Shown here: positions 8,376 through 20,533 of the stretch, in pieces
Position numbering within the stretch: the first letter of the stretch is position 1
How the letters are laid out: each line of letters starts with the position of its first letter
Origin: Capitella teleta
Lineage: Eukaryota; Annelida; Polychaeta; Capitellidae
NCBI GenBank assembly: GCA_000328365.1
Contig: KB302198.1
Coordinates: forward strand, 235,511-299,510
Direction of reading: 5' to 3'
DNA length: 64,000 bases
Notes under the pieces: model-generated
Database searches by the model: none
What the model saw: only the letters and a program-made list of their open reading frames with translations
What the model was told of the DNA's origin: nothing
Made by a program: the position numbers and the translations under genes

Positions 8376-9548
8376 AAACTTTTGTCAATGTGTTGCTATT
8401 TTGGACATTGAAACTCTTTGTATTCATGCATTGTATCAAGGTAGTTATTGTAGATTATATTTGATGTCTTCATTGTGCATGACAGCTAAAGTTCCTTGTC
8501 ACCTGGCAATTGCGGTGTAGAACAGAGAATTTGCTGTTTTCGCTCTTAAGCTAGCTTGCCTGCAAGGTTGAGACCGACTTACGGGAATACATAAAGTATT
8601 ACATGTATTGCAAGGATAGCCTAATGAAATTGAACGGCTCAAATGAAACAATGGTACATGAATAGGCACTGATTTTTTTTAAATATAGGAAACATGTGAA
8701 ATGGCTTAAACGTGAGTTCACTAATTTAGTCTTCCACTTTGTGCACAAACAAGTATTTTAAGATTGAATTGAGAACTTTTCATTCCTATTTCAACATGGT
8801 AGTGCAGCTATGTATTAATGACACGTGTATATCGATCGATTCATTGCAAGAATATCTTTGTGAAATATTGGGAATTTCTAACCAAGTGTGGAAATGAAAG
8901 TGGAAGCAGAGACAATAGAAGCCTGTTTTTATTTCATGAAATATACTGAAGATTATGATTCATGCGTTGAAAAAGCTCCCAGAAGACAAACTGGTTTTTC
9001 ATACAAAAAATGATCATAAGATTTGAATAATATGCGCACGAAGCTGAAATGGCAAAACACACACGTATAATATAATGAAGATGTCCAACTCACACGAGAA
9101 ACAGAGGGTCCCAATATATTGCACAACTTAAAAAATAACAAAAAATACATACATGAGTAGCTTTCAAGGAGTTAAATAAATTAATAAAAATCAGCAAATA
9201 TTACATAATTCAGTTAGCTGCGCCTTGAGATCAAAAAGCGGACAGGCAAAAAGATTTTTATTTATTTGAAGCGGATTTAATTCACAAATATCAAAGAGGT
9301 TAAAATCTGCCAGTGAAAAAAATCAAAAATGCACAGAATATCATTTCATTATGCAACGTTTTATTTTTTCTCTCCCAAGAAGTTATTGAGAACACCGGTG
9401 TTAGCAAGAGGCAGGGTTTTGGGCCTAAACATCCATGACCACAATTGAAATTACATTGCACACCAGTTTGAAAAAGAAAAATTGTTTAGTTATTATGTAC
9501 ATGAAGGCGATTTAGAAACTGAAAAATAATCAGCATAGGTTTAATAAC
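8376..9548. other. Intergenic; probable 3' flank of FEZ, no gene seen
   Basis: AT-rich sequence without a convincing exon. The FEZ 3' UTR runs in from the right and probably ends near the minus-strand AATAAA at 9549-9554. Confidence 0.45.
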
Positions 9549-9554
9549 TTTATT
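9549..9554 (-). terminator. Candidate polyadenylation signal of FEZ
   Basis: Minus-strand AATAAA about 285 nt downstream of the FEZ stop codon. Another candidate lies near 9258. Which one is used cannot be told. Confidence 0.4.
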
Positions 9555-9837
9555 AACAGAGTTCATTTTGACTAGATTCATGAAAGCTATCTACCTAATT
9601 TGACCAGAACACATAAAAAAACCAAGAGGATTTTTTTTTTGATTTTCTCGGCAAATATCAATTCGATTTGAAGCAACTACAGGGGCTGACTACCGTATGA
9701 CGTCATTACACACAAAGTTTGTTTTCGTAGCTCTTTTGACAAAGAGAAATCCTTTCTTTTTTTTGGAAGAGGAAGAAGTAGAAGATGCGGAGACTTGTTT
9801 TTCAATTTTTGTATATCTTTTCAAAATCTCAAGTCTC

Positions 9838-12800
9838 TCATGTGGTAGGGCATAAGACTAGAATGAAAATAAGACAAATTTAGAATAAACACACAAAATG
9901 CCAAAAATGCAAACCTTTGAGAATGTAGTCAGTGAGAAGTCCGGGTACAACTGAGCTATCTTCATTGATGGCGGTAAGTACTATGAAAATAATAAACGAT
10001 GTTAAAAATAAAACAAAATAAAACAAAATGAAACTCACTCTTAATGTAAATCTGTAGTTGTTCTGTACTGGGAGGCCCAACATTCGCATGGTACGGTATA
10101 ACTGTGGTAAGGTACTGCAAAACAAAAAACACCGATCACAATCATTCTTGAAGCCAGACCAGTGCAAGACCCACGGTGCCTGGTTCGGCTGCTGCACCAG
10201 CGCCTCTGAGTTTGCGGTTCAGCGCATTCAGGTGGCTTGTCTTCTTCGTTCGCTCGTTGTTCTGAGCGTCTCGGCGTTTCTTCTGGATGCTCAGCAGAAG
10301 TGAAATGAACTGGTTTTTCAGCTCCTTCTCGTACTCCAGTTCGTCCCTCAGCGCTAGTTCTGTGATGAGGGTCTCTGAGTAGTCCTTGATGGTCAGTTCC
10401 AGCTCCTCCAGCAACTGGTTCAACGCCCCGTGTGACAGTTCTTGGAGGCCTGGAGAAGGAAAGAAACATTTTGCTCTCGTTGTCGTCTGGAGGGCATCCA
10501 ATTTTGGTTTGATTATTAATTATAAGTTGTACATCGTTAGAAAGAAGAAATGACAATGAATCGATTGATGTAAAATTAATCAATTGGATCCAGATGTGTA
10601 TGTATAATTGGTATAAATGAATTACGGCAAAGATCCATGCCTCCCTAAATTATTCAAATAATTTAATTGATGAAGAAAATAAATTAGAATTTTATTCAAT
10701 TCTACTGGGAGGGGTAGAAAATGGAGATTCATATACAAGCAGTTTAGTAGAATACACTGACAGGATGAGTAGAAAGGGAAGGTTGATAAAAAAAAAATCC
10801 TGATTATTCAATGATCGACTGATAATCAACCGAAGCAGGTAAAATAAATCCTTATACTATCAGAATATAAAGTAGCACAGATGTAAGCAGATCCACCAAT
10901 TGTGTGTACATCATACACTAATTGATTGACAATAATAATCAATTATGCTGCATAAAAGATGACTCACGATCCTCTGTTCTCCTAACTTTAGAGAAAAAAA
11001 AAAAGAGAAAAAGATACAAGACTGATTGATCATCAACACTGCATATTAGATTAAGATAAGATATGGAGATGACATATTCACAGCATGTATGAGCCCTGGA
11101 TTCAAGGTTACCATGGCAACAGGGCTACGTGAGCCACAGACGCCCAGAGTGAATGACCGCTGTGTTAAGGCCGGAATGGGCGTCCGAATAGGGGCCCGTG
11201 ACGTCACAGGCGGATGCCCAGAGCAAGAACGGCGGCTGAGGACACGGTATTGATTGATCAGTGCTGCCTGCTGCTGCTGCTCTCCGTGCGCACTGAGCCG
11301 TTACCTCCCCACAACACATCGTGGCTAATATATCCTATGTCATGCTTTGTATTGGTGTAGATGGGCTTCAATGGTTATTGCTGCCACGCAATGCAAGAGG
11401 GGGGGGGGGAGGGGAGACTGATATGCAACAAAAATAGGAAACCAATGGAAAACACCAGGAACGAAAATGAGAAAATAAAGAAAACGTCACCACAAATTCC
11501 CCAATTGATTGAGTTCTATAGGGTTTGACTATGCACTACATGTTGAATGCACTATTGGCCTTTTATACACTATTGTCGTATCCATCATTTTAATAGGGAG
11601 GAACCCATGCAACGCAAAAATGTCAAACGAGGGAACAGAAGAACAAAGCAGACAACATAAAACATACCTGAATGTTCACCTACGAAAAGGCAAAAGAGCA
11701 AATTCAATATCAGGAAAACCAATGAGCTGAAAATCATAATTACGTAATACTGATCCGGTCAACGCTGACGCATGGGTATGCAGCGACCGCGCGTACAGTC
11801 CGGAAGGCGGGGGAGGGGGGGCTGAAGACCCAGTGGGGAAATCAGCCAAAACAAAGCACTAAATGCCAGACGGCGCTCAGAGCACGATTGTATATTTTAG
11901 CCTTTTAACGTGTTCATATTGAATCGGCCCAATACGGTGCATGAAAGATGTTGCCCATAAGGAGCTCCAATGCCCGGGAATTCCCCGTTCAAGAGAAAGC
12001 AAGGGAAGACCCTCGCAGTGCGTGTACCAGTTTAAGCGTATCATCAATTCATCATAATATCAACTCACTGTCTTCAAATTCTAGTCCAGATGTGATGCGT
12101 TTCTCCTTGAAATGCAGCAGTTCGGATGACGCGGCCGACAGAACGTCCGATCCGCTTGGGGACGGACTCTCCGGGGACAAAGTGTCTTCCTGCAACAACC
12201 ACAAAGATCGCATCAGACTCCCAAAGGAGGAAGAGGGTGGGTTCTGATTGCAAGATACCCACACTACGGCTGAATGCATGGGCAACAAAGGTCAACAAAG
12301 GTCAACACAGGTCAAACCCCCCAACACATTGGTGCATACGAGGATCAGCATGTATTGAGCAATCGAGCTGCATTCACAGCGCTTCATCAGAGAGCAACAC
12401 ACAACCGCTCTTCAATATTGGGTTTGTGTGAGTCATGCTGGCGTCTGCCAGGAAACTGGGTCAGACTCCTTTGCGCCTAAGACTCATGGGAGGAGGGGGG
12501 GGGGGTTGTGGGGGTGCGTGTTCAGCAATGAATACGGCCTCTGAGTCAGGTGAAGTGACTATGAGAGATCTATGAATGTCTCACACTCCCTCCGTTTAAG
12601 GAAAAACGATAGTAGGATAGCCCACCTCCATCATTCCCTCGATTTCTGTGATGACTTCATCAGCGGTGTAAACCGGTTCGTCATCCTGGGGCATATTGGA
12701 GATGATGAGCGAATGGATGTCGAATGCCTGGTGCAGGTCATCGTCATCAGAGAGGTCAAGGTCAGGAGAATCGGCATCATCCTACGAAGCACAAAATATC

Positions 12801-15800
12801 AGGTTATCAGGAAATCCGAATGCAGTCATGACCCACATAGATACAATTCAATCAGAGAGCTAACAGGATCAATATTTAGCAAACAGGGAGAACATGTTAT
12901 GGTCTGAGGAGCTGTGAAATGCGAGCAACAAGCAGAGCCAGGCGCTCTGAGAGCTTAATTGAGCTTTTATGTTCCTCAGAGGAGACGTTGGTCAGCTGAC
13001 ATTTTCAAGAAGCGAACGCAGAATTTTGACAGCAAAGTTCCGCTGCCAATCTGGGGATTCATGATGACGTGGTTTCGTCTGAGATGCAACTACATCGGGA
13101 CTGCACAGAGTGCTCATAAGGAATGATGCATGGCACATATTGGCTTCACTGCTCTCACTTTCGTGTTGACTTACTCTTCGATCGGAGAGGTTCAGCGACT
13201 GCTCTTGAAGCTGTCGTGTGTGGGACTTTGACCAGTCAATGGGGAGGATGTTGCCGAAGTTGCCGGTAATGGTCCACCACATCCTGCAAAAGAGGCTTAT
13301 TAGGAGGAGAAGGAGGAGGAGGAGGAGGAGGAGGGCATCATATTAATCAAGTATCATCACCACGCCATAGAGATCGCATTGTTTCTAACAGAGAAACAGA
13401 GCGGCGGCGGCGGCGGCGGTTGTTATATGAATATGGATGCCGAGTTATTGACATGAGCGAACCGAAAACGCATCCGAAACATATGATTTATTCGAAGGCG
13501 TACAGCAGAGATAAGAATAGCTGAACGGAAGAATTTCATTAACAAAAGATAACGGCATAAATTTCAACAACCCAGCTCGCCAAACAGCACACATGAATGA
13601 GGAGACATTATTGATCGCCTAGCAGACGTCTGGCTGCAATGGGCCATCATTCAAGACAAACGCACGCGTCACACGCACGAAATGCATGCCAGCATTCGGC
13701 CAGCATTGAGCCGGCATTGGCGGAGAAATGCTCAGACATGCAAAAGCATACAGGTCGGCGCGGCGTCATACTGACAGAGCATAAAATGTATATCACCGCC
13801 AGTGGAGGCAGCGTGGCTATCGACACGATTTTAAAGCTTATCTTTGTGCTCAAAATAAAACCACAAACACGAAAACCGATAACACTTGGAAGCAATATCA
13901 CAATAACTACAATCGCTTTCACAATATACGAGCGAAGAATAAGCATCCGAAATCACATTTAGCGTGAATTCTGCGTTTGGGATCTGGGGGCTAATTTCAA
14001 GAGGAACTGACCGTCAATCTAAGATCGTAAAACAAGTGAAGGAAGCTGGACATGGGACAGCGGTTGCCATGGGAACGCCGACATAATGGTCGGGAAATGA
14101 TGAGGATGGTGAAATCCGTGGAGGCGGCAAAAAGAGGATCATTTAGACAGAAACACACAGCGTGGAGGCAAGCATCAGGATGATTGGAACACCCGGTATA
14201 TTGGCTCATGTATTGATTGTACAGTGGCACGAAAACATATTGCATAATCGGCATAAAACGAAGGCAGACACTGTGGACGATTGAACACACTGTCAGCAAT
14301 CATGTTCCTCGTCTGAATAATGCACCATCTTCTTGGATAAACTCACAAAGTCTTGCAATCAGATGGAAGCAATGTTGAGTATGGTGTCTGCACTCGATCA
14401 ACGAGCGGGATCAATGCGGCGTTTAGGAGCAGATTGCATGGACATTATTGCGTAATTGGGGTTCGTAATTATTGATAAATACCTGATCCAGAGACAGATG
14501 ACGCTGGAAGAACGGAATCATGGCATTCTACGGAATTCATTGCATCGAATGACGTAATCGAGAGAGTATAACTTTCTATCTCTGATCTTCTGGTGACATA
14601 ATACACAGTTAAAAAAGAATTCAGCTCTCAATTGCGTAATTAGAGCTAGACCGGAAATCCTCCCGGAAGCTGTATGTATTCACTCAAAAACCAACCCACT
14701 TTTCTTATGGGTCGAAAAAAACAGCCCTTAATACAAAAAACATCTGGAGTCGTGACAGAGTTATCAGCAAATTTTATGCTTACGTTTTAAGCAATTGGCT
14801 GAATCTCGCGAGACGAAACGGATTTCAGCAGCTGATCACGAGTGGTATTGATGAGCACACGCGTTGATTACTCAGGGCTCTGCTGTCCTGAGATATGAGC
14901 ACAAGACGAGATCGACATGCGACGACGACAGGGAAGAAGGGCGAAGGAGGGGGTGGGTCATACATCGCTCGGTTGCTATGGGCAACATGGGTCATCGTCG
15001 CTCAGCGATTAGAAATCAGAGTGATCAACGATATGATCTCAGTTTCACAACACAAAAACACATGGAGTGGGTTTTGCCATTTCCAGAACCATGATTGATT
15101 CTCACAGCTCTGCTGCTGCTGCTGCTGTATTGGTGAATCAGCATCCGGTTAAGACAGAGTTGGACGGCAGCTGGGTGCAAGAATGCTGATAATACAACAG
15201 CATTGGTCAGTCGCAGCTCATATAAACCCATCTGGCCCTGATTACACTGTCAGCATGCACTGAAAACTGAAGATTACATCCAGGTGAAATTGCACAAGTG
15301 CGATGTATTCCACAATGATTAATAATTTCCCCAGCACAAAAAAACGCTAAATATCCCTCTTTCTTCAAAAAAGAAATAGCAATTTTCACAGCAGTCTTCA
15401 AACACTGCAATATCTGTTTGAGTGCACGTAGCATAAGATGATAAGTACACCCAGTACTGCTGACAGACTCAATTGCACATACTCTGAAGACCCTCGGAGG
15501 CATGACGCATGATTAGGTTCCACACGACCAGATGCAAGTCAAATTTGAACCTTAAAAATGCAAGTCATTAATTACAAGCTGACTCTTGACAAGTTTGCAT
15601 GAATGAAATGAACGAATCACAGCCCTTATGAGGGCTACTGACCTCCTGTCGCATGTCTATGCGAATGCCTTCACGGGACGTCATGTTAATCGTTACTCGT
15701 TCGTGACAAGTTTAATGATTGTCAAATTTGTAATCATTTCGCTTTGTATTCCTGGAAATTTCCTGCAGGAGCATCATTGGGATGATGTCAGGATGAGGAA

Positions 15801-17373
15801 TGAAGCAGTGCACAGAGGTCACGGTCTCATGTTTCCAGTGCTCAGTCGCTGCTCCGGTCGTCATCTTCCGCCCTCATCTCCGTCTGCAGGCGTACTTGCG
15901 CTAACAGCCCAGAAAGCTCTAGCTTCTGCTTTCAATTACGGCTCAATGGATATGCTGATTATGATCGGTTATATTTTCATGGCTTTGGATTTTAATAAAA
16001 GAGAATTCCCTCCACATATTGCGAGCACATATGTTAATTAATACATTCATAAATAATGAATTGACTTTACGAAGCGATCAATGCGTTGGCAGACAGCTCT
16101 GCTGTGCTGGGTATACATTAACATAGATAGTTGCATAATTTGTATAATGACATGTGAGCAACAGAATATTGTAAATTTGAAATGATTAGTGAATTTAGTT
16201 GACCTAACGGTCAATAATGAACCAACAGTAATACACAGTTAATATTTGACTATTATTTGTGGAATAATAAATTATATGCTGCACAATTATGGATAATGAT
16301 ATGATTACTGAAGAACACTAAATTTTCACGCCGCATGAAATTTTCGCCATATTCACGATCGACAGCAAAAATTAGATGCCCGCAATGGGTGATGTTATAA
16401 TGTATGACCTAACGCTTGACCAAGAATAATTGATGCCGTGAATAAAGGTCTGAGCCATAAATTAGAAGTCAGTGGAAATTTCCTCTTCTACAGAATACTA
16501 ACCTGTGGCAGGAAAACTTTCAGTATCTCGTTTAGCCGTTATGATTACCAGTATCATAGCATGATGATTAACTGGTTGACTCTTGAAACCAGGGGGGTGT
16601 TTTTACTTCTTGAACCGAACTCTGGTTCAGGTTACTGATTAGGACCAAAGTCTCGGTCACGTATGATGAGCACGAGAGATGAGACGAGATCTCGCTAGTC
16701 TCACAGTGGGGTTTGTATGCTACAGCATTGTTGTCAAGATAAACGTAATCAAGTCTCGTGTGGTTTGAGAGGAAGCAGAGTCCGGTTACGCGACTACAGC
16801 GGGATTTGGTCCTAACCGTAACCTAACCAGTAACCGGAACCAGAGTTCGGTTCGAGAAGAAAAACACGGCCCAGTTGAAAGAATTAATGTTCATCAGCTC
16901 AGTGGTAACAATGAATATGATAAGCATAATTATTATAATTATCATAAATAATTATGTAACTCACTACTGACAAATTCGTCAACTGAGCTAATTTTCTATC
17001 AAACAGATCATCGTTAGATGATTCATCGGATAATTAAAACGTAAAAAAGAGAAAGCACTTACTGGCAGTCGTTCATAATCTCCTCCTGTGTTCTCAGCTG
17101 CACAGGAGCAATTTTTTCGATGTTATCTTCATAATTATGAAAACATTTCGTGAGTTTCTCATCGAATGTGTTGACAAGATCTTCGAGGGATCCGGAAAAA
17201 GTCTCATTAAAATTATCCACCGAAGATTCGTCGTTTCGCTCCGTGCTTGTACCAGATTCCGCATTGGAGTTTTCCACGCCGTTTACAGTCTGAAAATCGT
17301 GAAATTCGTTCCATTCTTCGATGTCAAATTGCGCCAAAGGAGCCTCGAAGGATAGCTCCGCCATTTTCCTCAT
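9838..17373 (-). CDS. FEZ1/unc-76: Fasciculation and elongation protein zeta (FEZ / UNC-76)
   Basis: Kinesin-1 adaptor for axonal transport and neurite growth in other animals. Minus-strand coding exons: 17373-17063, 13283-13175, 12781-12626, 12189-12069, 10449-10175, 10114-10039, 9980-9915, 9857-9838 (1134 nt, 377 aa; a second Met at 17364 gives 374). All intron phases agree. Family landmarks in order: acidic N-terminus with EDLVNTFDEKLTKCFHNYE; FGNILPIDWSKSHTRQL; acidic stretch with TADEVITEIEGMME; coiled coil LNQLLEELELTIKDYSE to ALRDELEYEKELKNQFI; YLTTVIPY; PSTEQLQI; LLTDYILK; and the exact family end VLCPT. The last coding exon holds only these final codons. Length is close to human FEZ1 (392 aa). 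Intron 1 (3.8 kb) carries a hAT-like MITE. Confidence 0.95.
11107..11120. promoter_or_regulatory. RFX X-box-like site
   Basis: GTTACCATGGCAAC fits the RFX X-box consensus exactly. It lies in FEZ intron 4. Function not shown. Confidence 0.35.
11976..11985. promoter_or_regulatory. Perfect palindromic kB site
   Basis: GGGAATTCCC, a palindromic NF-kB binding motif, lies in FEZ intron 4. A second exact copy lies in the first intron of the Rel gene at 29808. It may be fortuitous. Confidence 0.3.
13306..13334. repeat. GGA/GAG microsatellite
   Basis: Short purine-rich (AGG)n run in FEZ intron 1, followed at 13402-13418 by a (CGG)n run. Confidence 0.7.
14063..14076. promoter_or_regulatory. RFX X-box-like site
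   Basis: GTTGCCATGGGAAC, close to the X-box consensus, in FEZ intron 1. Confidence 0.25.
16590..16874. mobile_element. Non-autonomous hAT-like MITE with long TIRs
   Basis: The ends 16590-16648 and 16816-16874 are inverted repeats of about 58 bp, sharing GTGTTTTT, then CGAACCGAACTCTGGTTC and TTAGGACCAAA. The termini begin CAGGG/CTGGG as in many hAT elements, and the flanks TTGAAAC/TTGAAAG look like a 7-8-bp target duplication with one change. The 285-bp element has no coding capacity. It sits in FEZ intron 1. TIRs are seen; the superfamily is inferred. Confidence 0.75.
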
Positions 17374-17851
17374 CTCTCCGGATCTTCTCGTCTTCTCTCG
17401 TTTCGTTCAGCGATATTATAGCGAGATCGCAAAAGATGCGTTATGATTATACGAGATGACGAAAAGGTGCGTTATGTTTTATCATTGTGGTTATACCATT
17501 TTGAACGTTATGTCTCGTTAATCAACGCAAAATAATCGATTTAAGCTCTCATTAATTAATAAGATACAACGTATGATATCAAAAGCGCTATATATTATTG
17601 TTGATACGCTTTTGTAGCAGAAAACGCTCGTTATAGGGGGAATAATCGCTGTAACCACGGTGTCTCACCGGGTTGACCTATAAAACCATTTGCTATGGGT
17701 CTTTGCAGGGATTCACCATTGAGCTAAAAATAGTAACACACGTCATTCGGGAATTTGATTCTGAGTCGAACTCAATACACATTTCGCTTTCAACTGTTGG
17801 CTGTTTGGCGTTTAGCGATTTAGGCAAATATCGTCATCTTCTGATCCCATT

Positions 17852-17867
17852 ATGGCCGTGAATTCAG
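17852..17867 (+). CDS. Candidate first coding exon of an unidentified plus-strand gene
   Basis: ATGGCCGTGAATTCAG is followed directly by the strong donor GTGAGT. It lies about 480 bp from the FEZ start on the opposite strand, so the two could share a bidirectional promoter. A possible second exon begins after the ttgtacag acceptor at 18378 and continues the frame as GKKTFGPQKHACLL. I recognise no family and could not find further exons. It may be a small gene or a false exon. Confidence 0.25.
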
Positions 17868-18740
17868 GTGAGTGATTCGCGTCTGTCTCGAGACGATAAA
17901 AGAGAAGTTTCATTTTGACGCAAGTAAACTAGCTGGGTAGCGTCACCTCTGCCAGTGGAAGTGACCTGTGACCTAGCGACTATGATACTCACTGTGCGTG
18001 TGTACTGTGGGCCCCTTTTGCTATACTATAGTATATGGATCCCCCAAATGTCTACATAAGTTGATTTATGTGTGCGATAAACTGAGGTGTCATTGACCTG
18101 TGGACCAGACCCTTATGAAAATGAGGCTATAATTATTAATTGTGTCACCTATAAACCAGTAGCCTAGTACTAGTAGTAGTACCCTAACTCCTAAGTCCTA
18201 ACTTACTTAAATACTTGGTCTACTGAAAGTGGTTATGACCCAAGGGTACATGGTATTATAACTCAAATACATTCATTAGCATGATGAGGAGGATAGCATT
18301 GGCCCTTGGCCCCTGCCAATAGCTCATGTGCCGATATGGCGATAACCATTTAACAGCAGGTGTTCTTTTCTTGTACAGGAAAGAAGACATTTGGGCCTCA
18401 GAAGCATGCATGTCTGCTGGGGTGGGTTTGGATATGCACCAGTAGCTCCCGAGCAAATGCATGTGTCACTTGATCGACAGCGAAATTCTTACGCCCTCAT
18501 GCTTTCACCCGTGTTTCATGTTTGGCGCTTAACAGGGTCTGTTTTGTGTTTTCCACATCGGAAAACATATTAAATATAGTTATACACCACATATATGCAT
18601 CCTCTGTGGATTCCATCGGAGCGACAGTTACCCCTTATGCAGTGCTTCACTGGCATTTTTCTGTATCGTCAACATAGGTATAGCTTGAAAAGAGCGGAAA
18701 AAAAACCCAACCGTATCTATCGAGTGCCGTACACTAACTT

Positions 18741-18888
18741 TGCACTTAAAATGATGTTTTAAAAACAGGATCAGATCAGATGTGCGTTTTCTATAATTTT
18801 TGTCCGCAGTTATTCATCTTAAACGGTCCGAGATTGCCTCTATGTTGATCTGACAGGTCAAAGGTCATTTATTTTTTTTAGTGTTTAT
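18741..18888 (-). repeat. Dispersed repeat, copy 2 (inverted partner of 4327-4466)
   Basis: Reverse complement of the repeat at 4327-4466 with about 85% identity over 130 bp. Shared blocks include CAGGATCAGATCAGATGTGC and TAATTTTTGTCCGCAGTTA. Confidence 0.75.
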
Positions 18889-19337
18889 TTTTTGTCATCT
18901 TAATGATGACAACAACTCAAAATGATTTCTCTTTTCCTACTTTGACCTGTCACACGCCTGAGTAAGAGTACCGCATATAATCCTCCTTGAAGCTTTTCAA
19001 AATGCCTGTTTGGTCACAATTCTAAATACATCCAAATCAATGTACTATGTAACACTAAAAATATCTCTGCTAGATAATTTTTTGTGTTCACCGTGAAAAC
19101 AGTAACCCAGTACTCAATCAGGACTCTTTTACATTAAAAATCGTTGAGTCTTCCTGTATCATTTTAGCATTTGCTGGCTGACAGTCACTTGGCAGTTCTA
19201 TCTGAAGGCTCACGGGATGAAAGGCTGAATTCATGTTTGTAGTTTTTACACCTATGTGTGATTTATTATTTTCATTACTGTTTGTTTGTTTTACTGTTGT
19301 TTGTTCTAGGCCAAATAAAATAAAATAACCAAATATT

Positions 19338-19532
19338 TCATATTTGTGCAGTAAATAGGAATGAGATATCAGCTACTTGCTGAAGTGCATTTACAATCGC
19401 CCTCTCCCTAATTTCGCAGTAATTCAGTATTATCTTCCGATTATCACGCTTGTCTGTATAATTAACGTTCAGTGACTCGTGCGATGCATGAAGCCTTAGT
19501 TCTAGCGTCTCTCGCTGCTTGAGTGGCGCCAC
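19338..19532 (-). CDS. Candidate first exon or short protein, unknown
   Basis: A 64-codon minus-strand frame begins MAPLKQRETLELRLHASHES and is rich in charged residues. A possible donor, CAA|GTAGCT, occurs near 19377. Its Met lies only 24 bp from the Met of the plus-strand candidate exon at 19556, a head-to-head arrangement typical of a bidirectional promoter. I do not recognise the sequence. It could be a genuine small exon or a chance frame. Confidence 0.25.
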   Translation of the reverse strand: MAPLKQRETLELRLHASHESLNVNYTDKRDNRKIILNYCEIRERAIVNALQQVADISFLFTAQI

Positions 19533-19555
19533 TAGTCGCTTTTTGAGCGATGAAA

Positions 19556-19592
19556 ATGGCGCTGATGGGCAGTTGGCCTTCTTGGTCTCCAG
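19556..19592 (+). CDS. Candidate first coding exon, unknown gene
   Basis: ATG in a good context (AAAATGGCG) opens MALMGSWPSWSP, followed by the donor CCAG|GTAACC. No downstream exon could be assigned with confidence; about 4 kb to the right is repeat DNA. Confidence 0.2.
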
Positions 19593-20184
19593 GTAACCTA
19601 GTTATTTGTTTCCACGCAGAAAGATTTGAAATTCATTGTTGACTTAGCAATCGGATTTGGCGAAGACGGTCGCCCATCTGGGTAAACGACCCCTGAATGA
19701 TCGCAAGGCCATAAAAAGAAGTCACATGACTACGGAATACTGCTGGGGGGGGGGGGGGGCGATTTTATGATGGTTGCAGCACTCAATGCCCTTTGGAGTC
19801 TCCTCAGCTTCTTGCGGTTTCTCCCTCATCGTTTTTCTCAAAATGATCAAATTAATCAATTCTTTTGGCAGAATCATCAGAATTATCTTATTTTGTTTTT
19901 CTAAGTATCAGACATTTGCAGATACAAAGTTTGGTCACCGTGGTAACCAGTAGAACTGAGAGCAAGTCATGTTTGCGTGACCTTCTGTGTGATTGTGTTC
20001 AGAAACTTTGTTCATTTCTTATAATTAAAGTCTTTGTTACTGCGTCTGAAGCAATGAAGTCAGTTTGCCATTGTGTAACCAAAGGTTTTGACCTTGGTTT
20101 TGACTTTTGAATATGTATCATTTTATGAATTTTTTTGCCGCACTGGCACAAAAAATTTATTCTAAGTTTTCTAACATTTTAACA
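19593..20184. other. No recognisable feature; G-run
   Basis: Contains a run of 14 G at about 19746-19759. No exon or repeat recognised. Confidence 0.4.
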
Positions 20185-20520
20185 GGGGCACCGAATAGCT
20201 CAGTCGGTTAGACCGGCTGACTGCAATCCTATGCTGACCGTGGGGGTCGAGGGCCCGGGTTCGAGACCCGATCAGGCCACGGGCGTTATGATTGTGAATT
20301 ATAATTGTAATCCGTTATAATTGTAATTCTTCGGTGACTCTGCAGTGCTGCCCAATTGCGTAACAAGGCCAGGCGCTGTGTACTACTGTCTATGGTGGTA
20401 TGCAGGATAAAGAACCCTTGGGATTTATCGATAAGAGTAGGGGGAAACCCCGATCACGGGCCTTCTGTTTTGGCGCCCGTATCATCCATGGTTTGGGTGG
20501 AGCTGTTAAACCCCATCACG
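20185..20520 (+). mobile_element. Full-length tRNA-derived SINE (family 1)
   Basis: The tRNA-like head at 20185-20280 has a Pol III A box (TAGCTCAGTCGG) and an exact B box (GGTTCGAGACC). A body of about 240 bp follows, containing TTATAATTGTAAT repeats, ACTACTGTCTATGG, AGAACCCTTGGG, GGGGGAAACCCC and GGGTGGAG. It is flanked by a 13-bp target duplication, taacatttta[a/g]ca, at 20172-20184 and 20521-20533. The same 340-bp layout occurs several times in this window. I could not match the body to a named SINE domain. Confidence 0.88.
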
Positions 20521-20533
20521 TAACATTTTAGCA

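Noticed and set aside
20185-20280. tRNA gene at the SINE heads
   Set aside because: The A and B boxes are present but the sequence does not fold into a tRNA acceptor stem, and each head is joined to the repeated SINE body.
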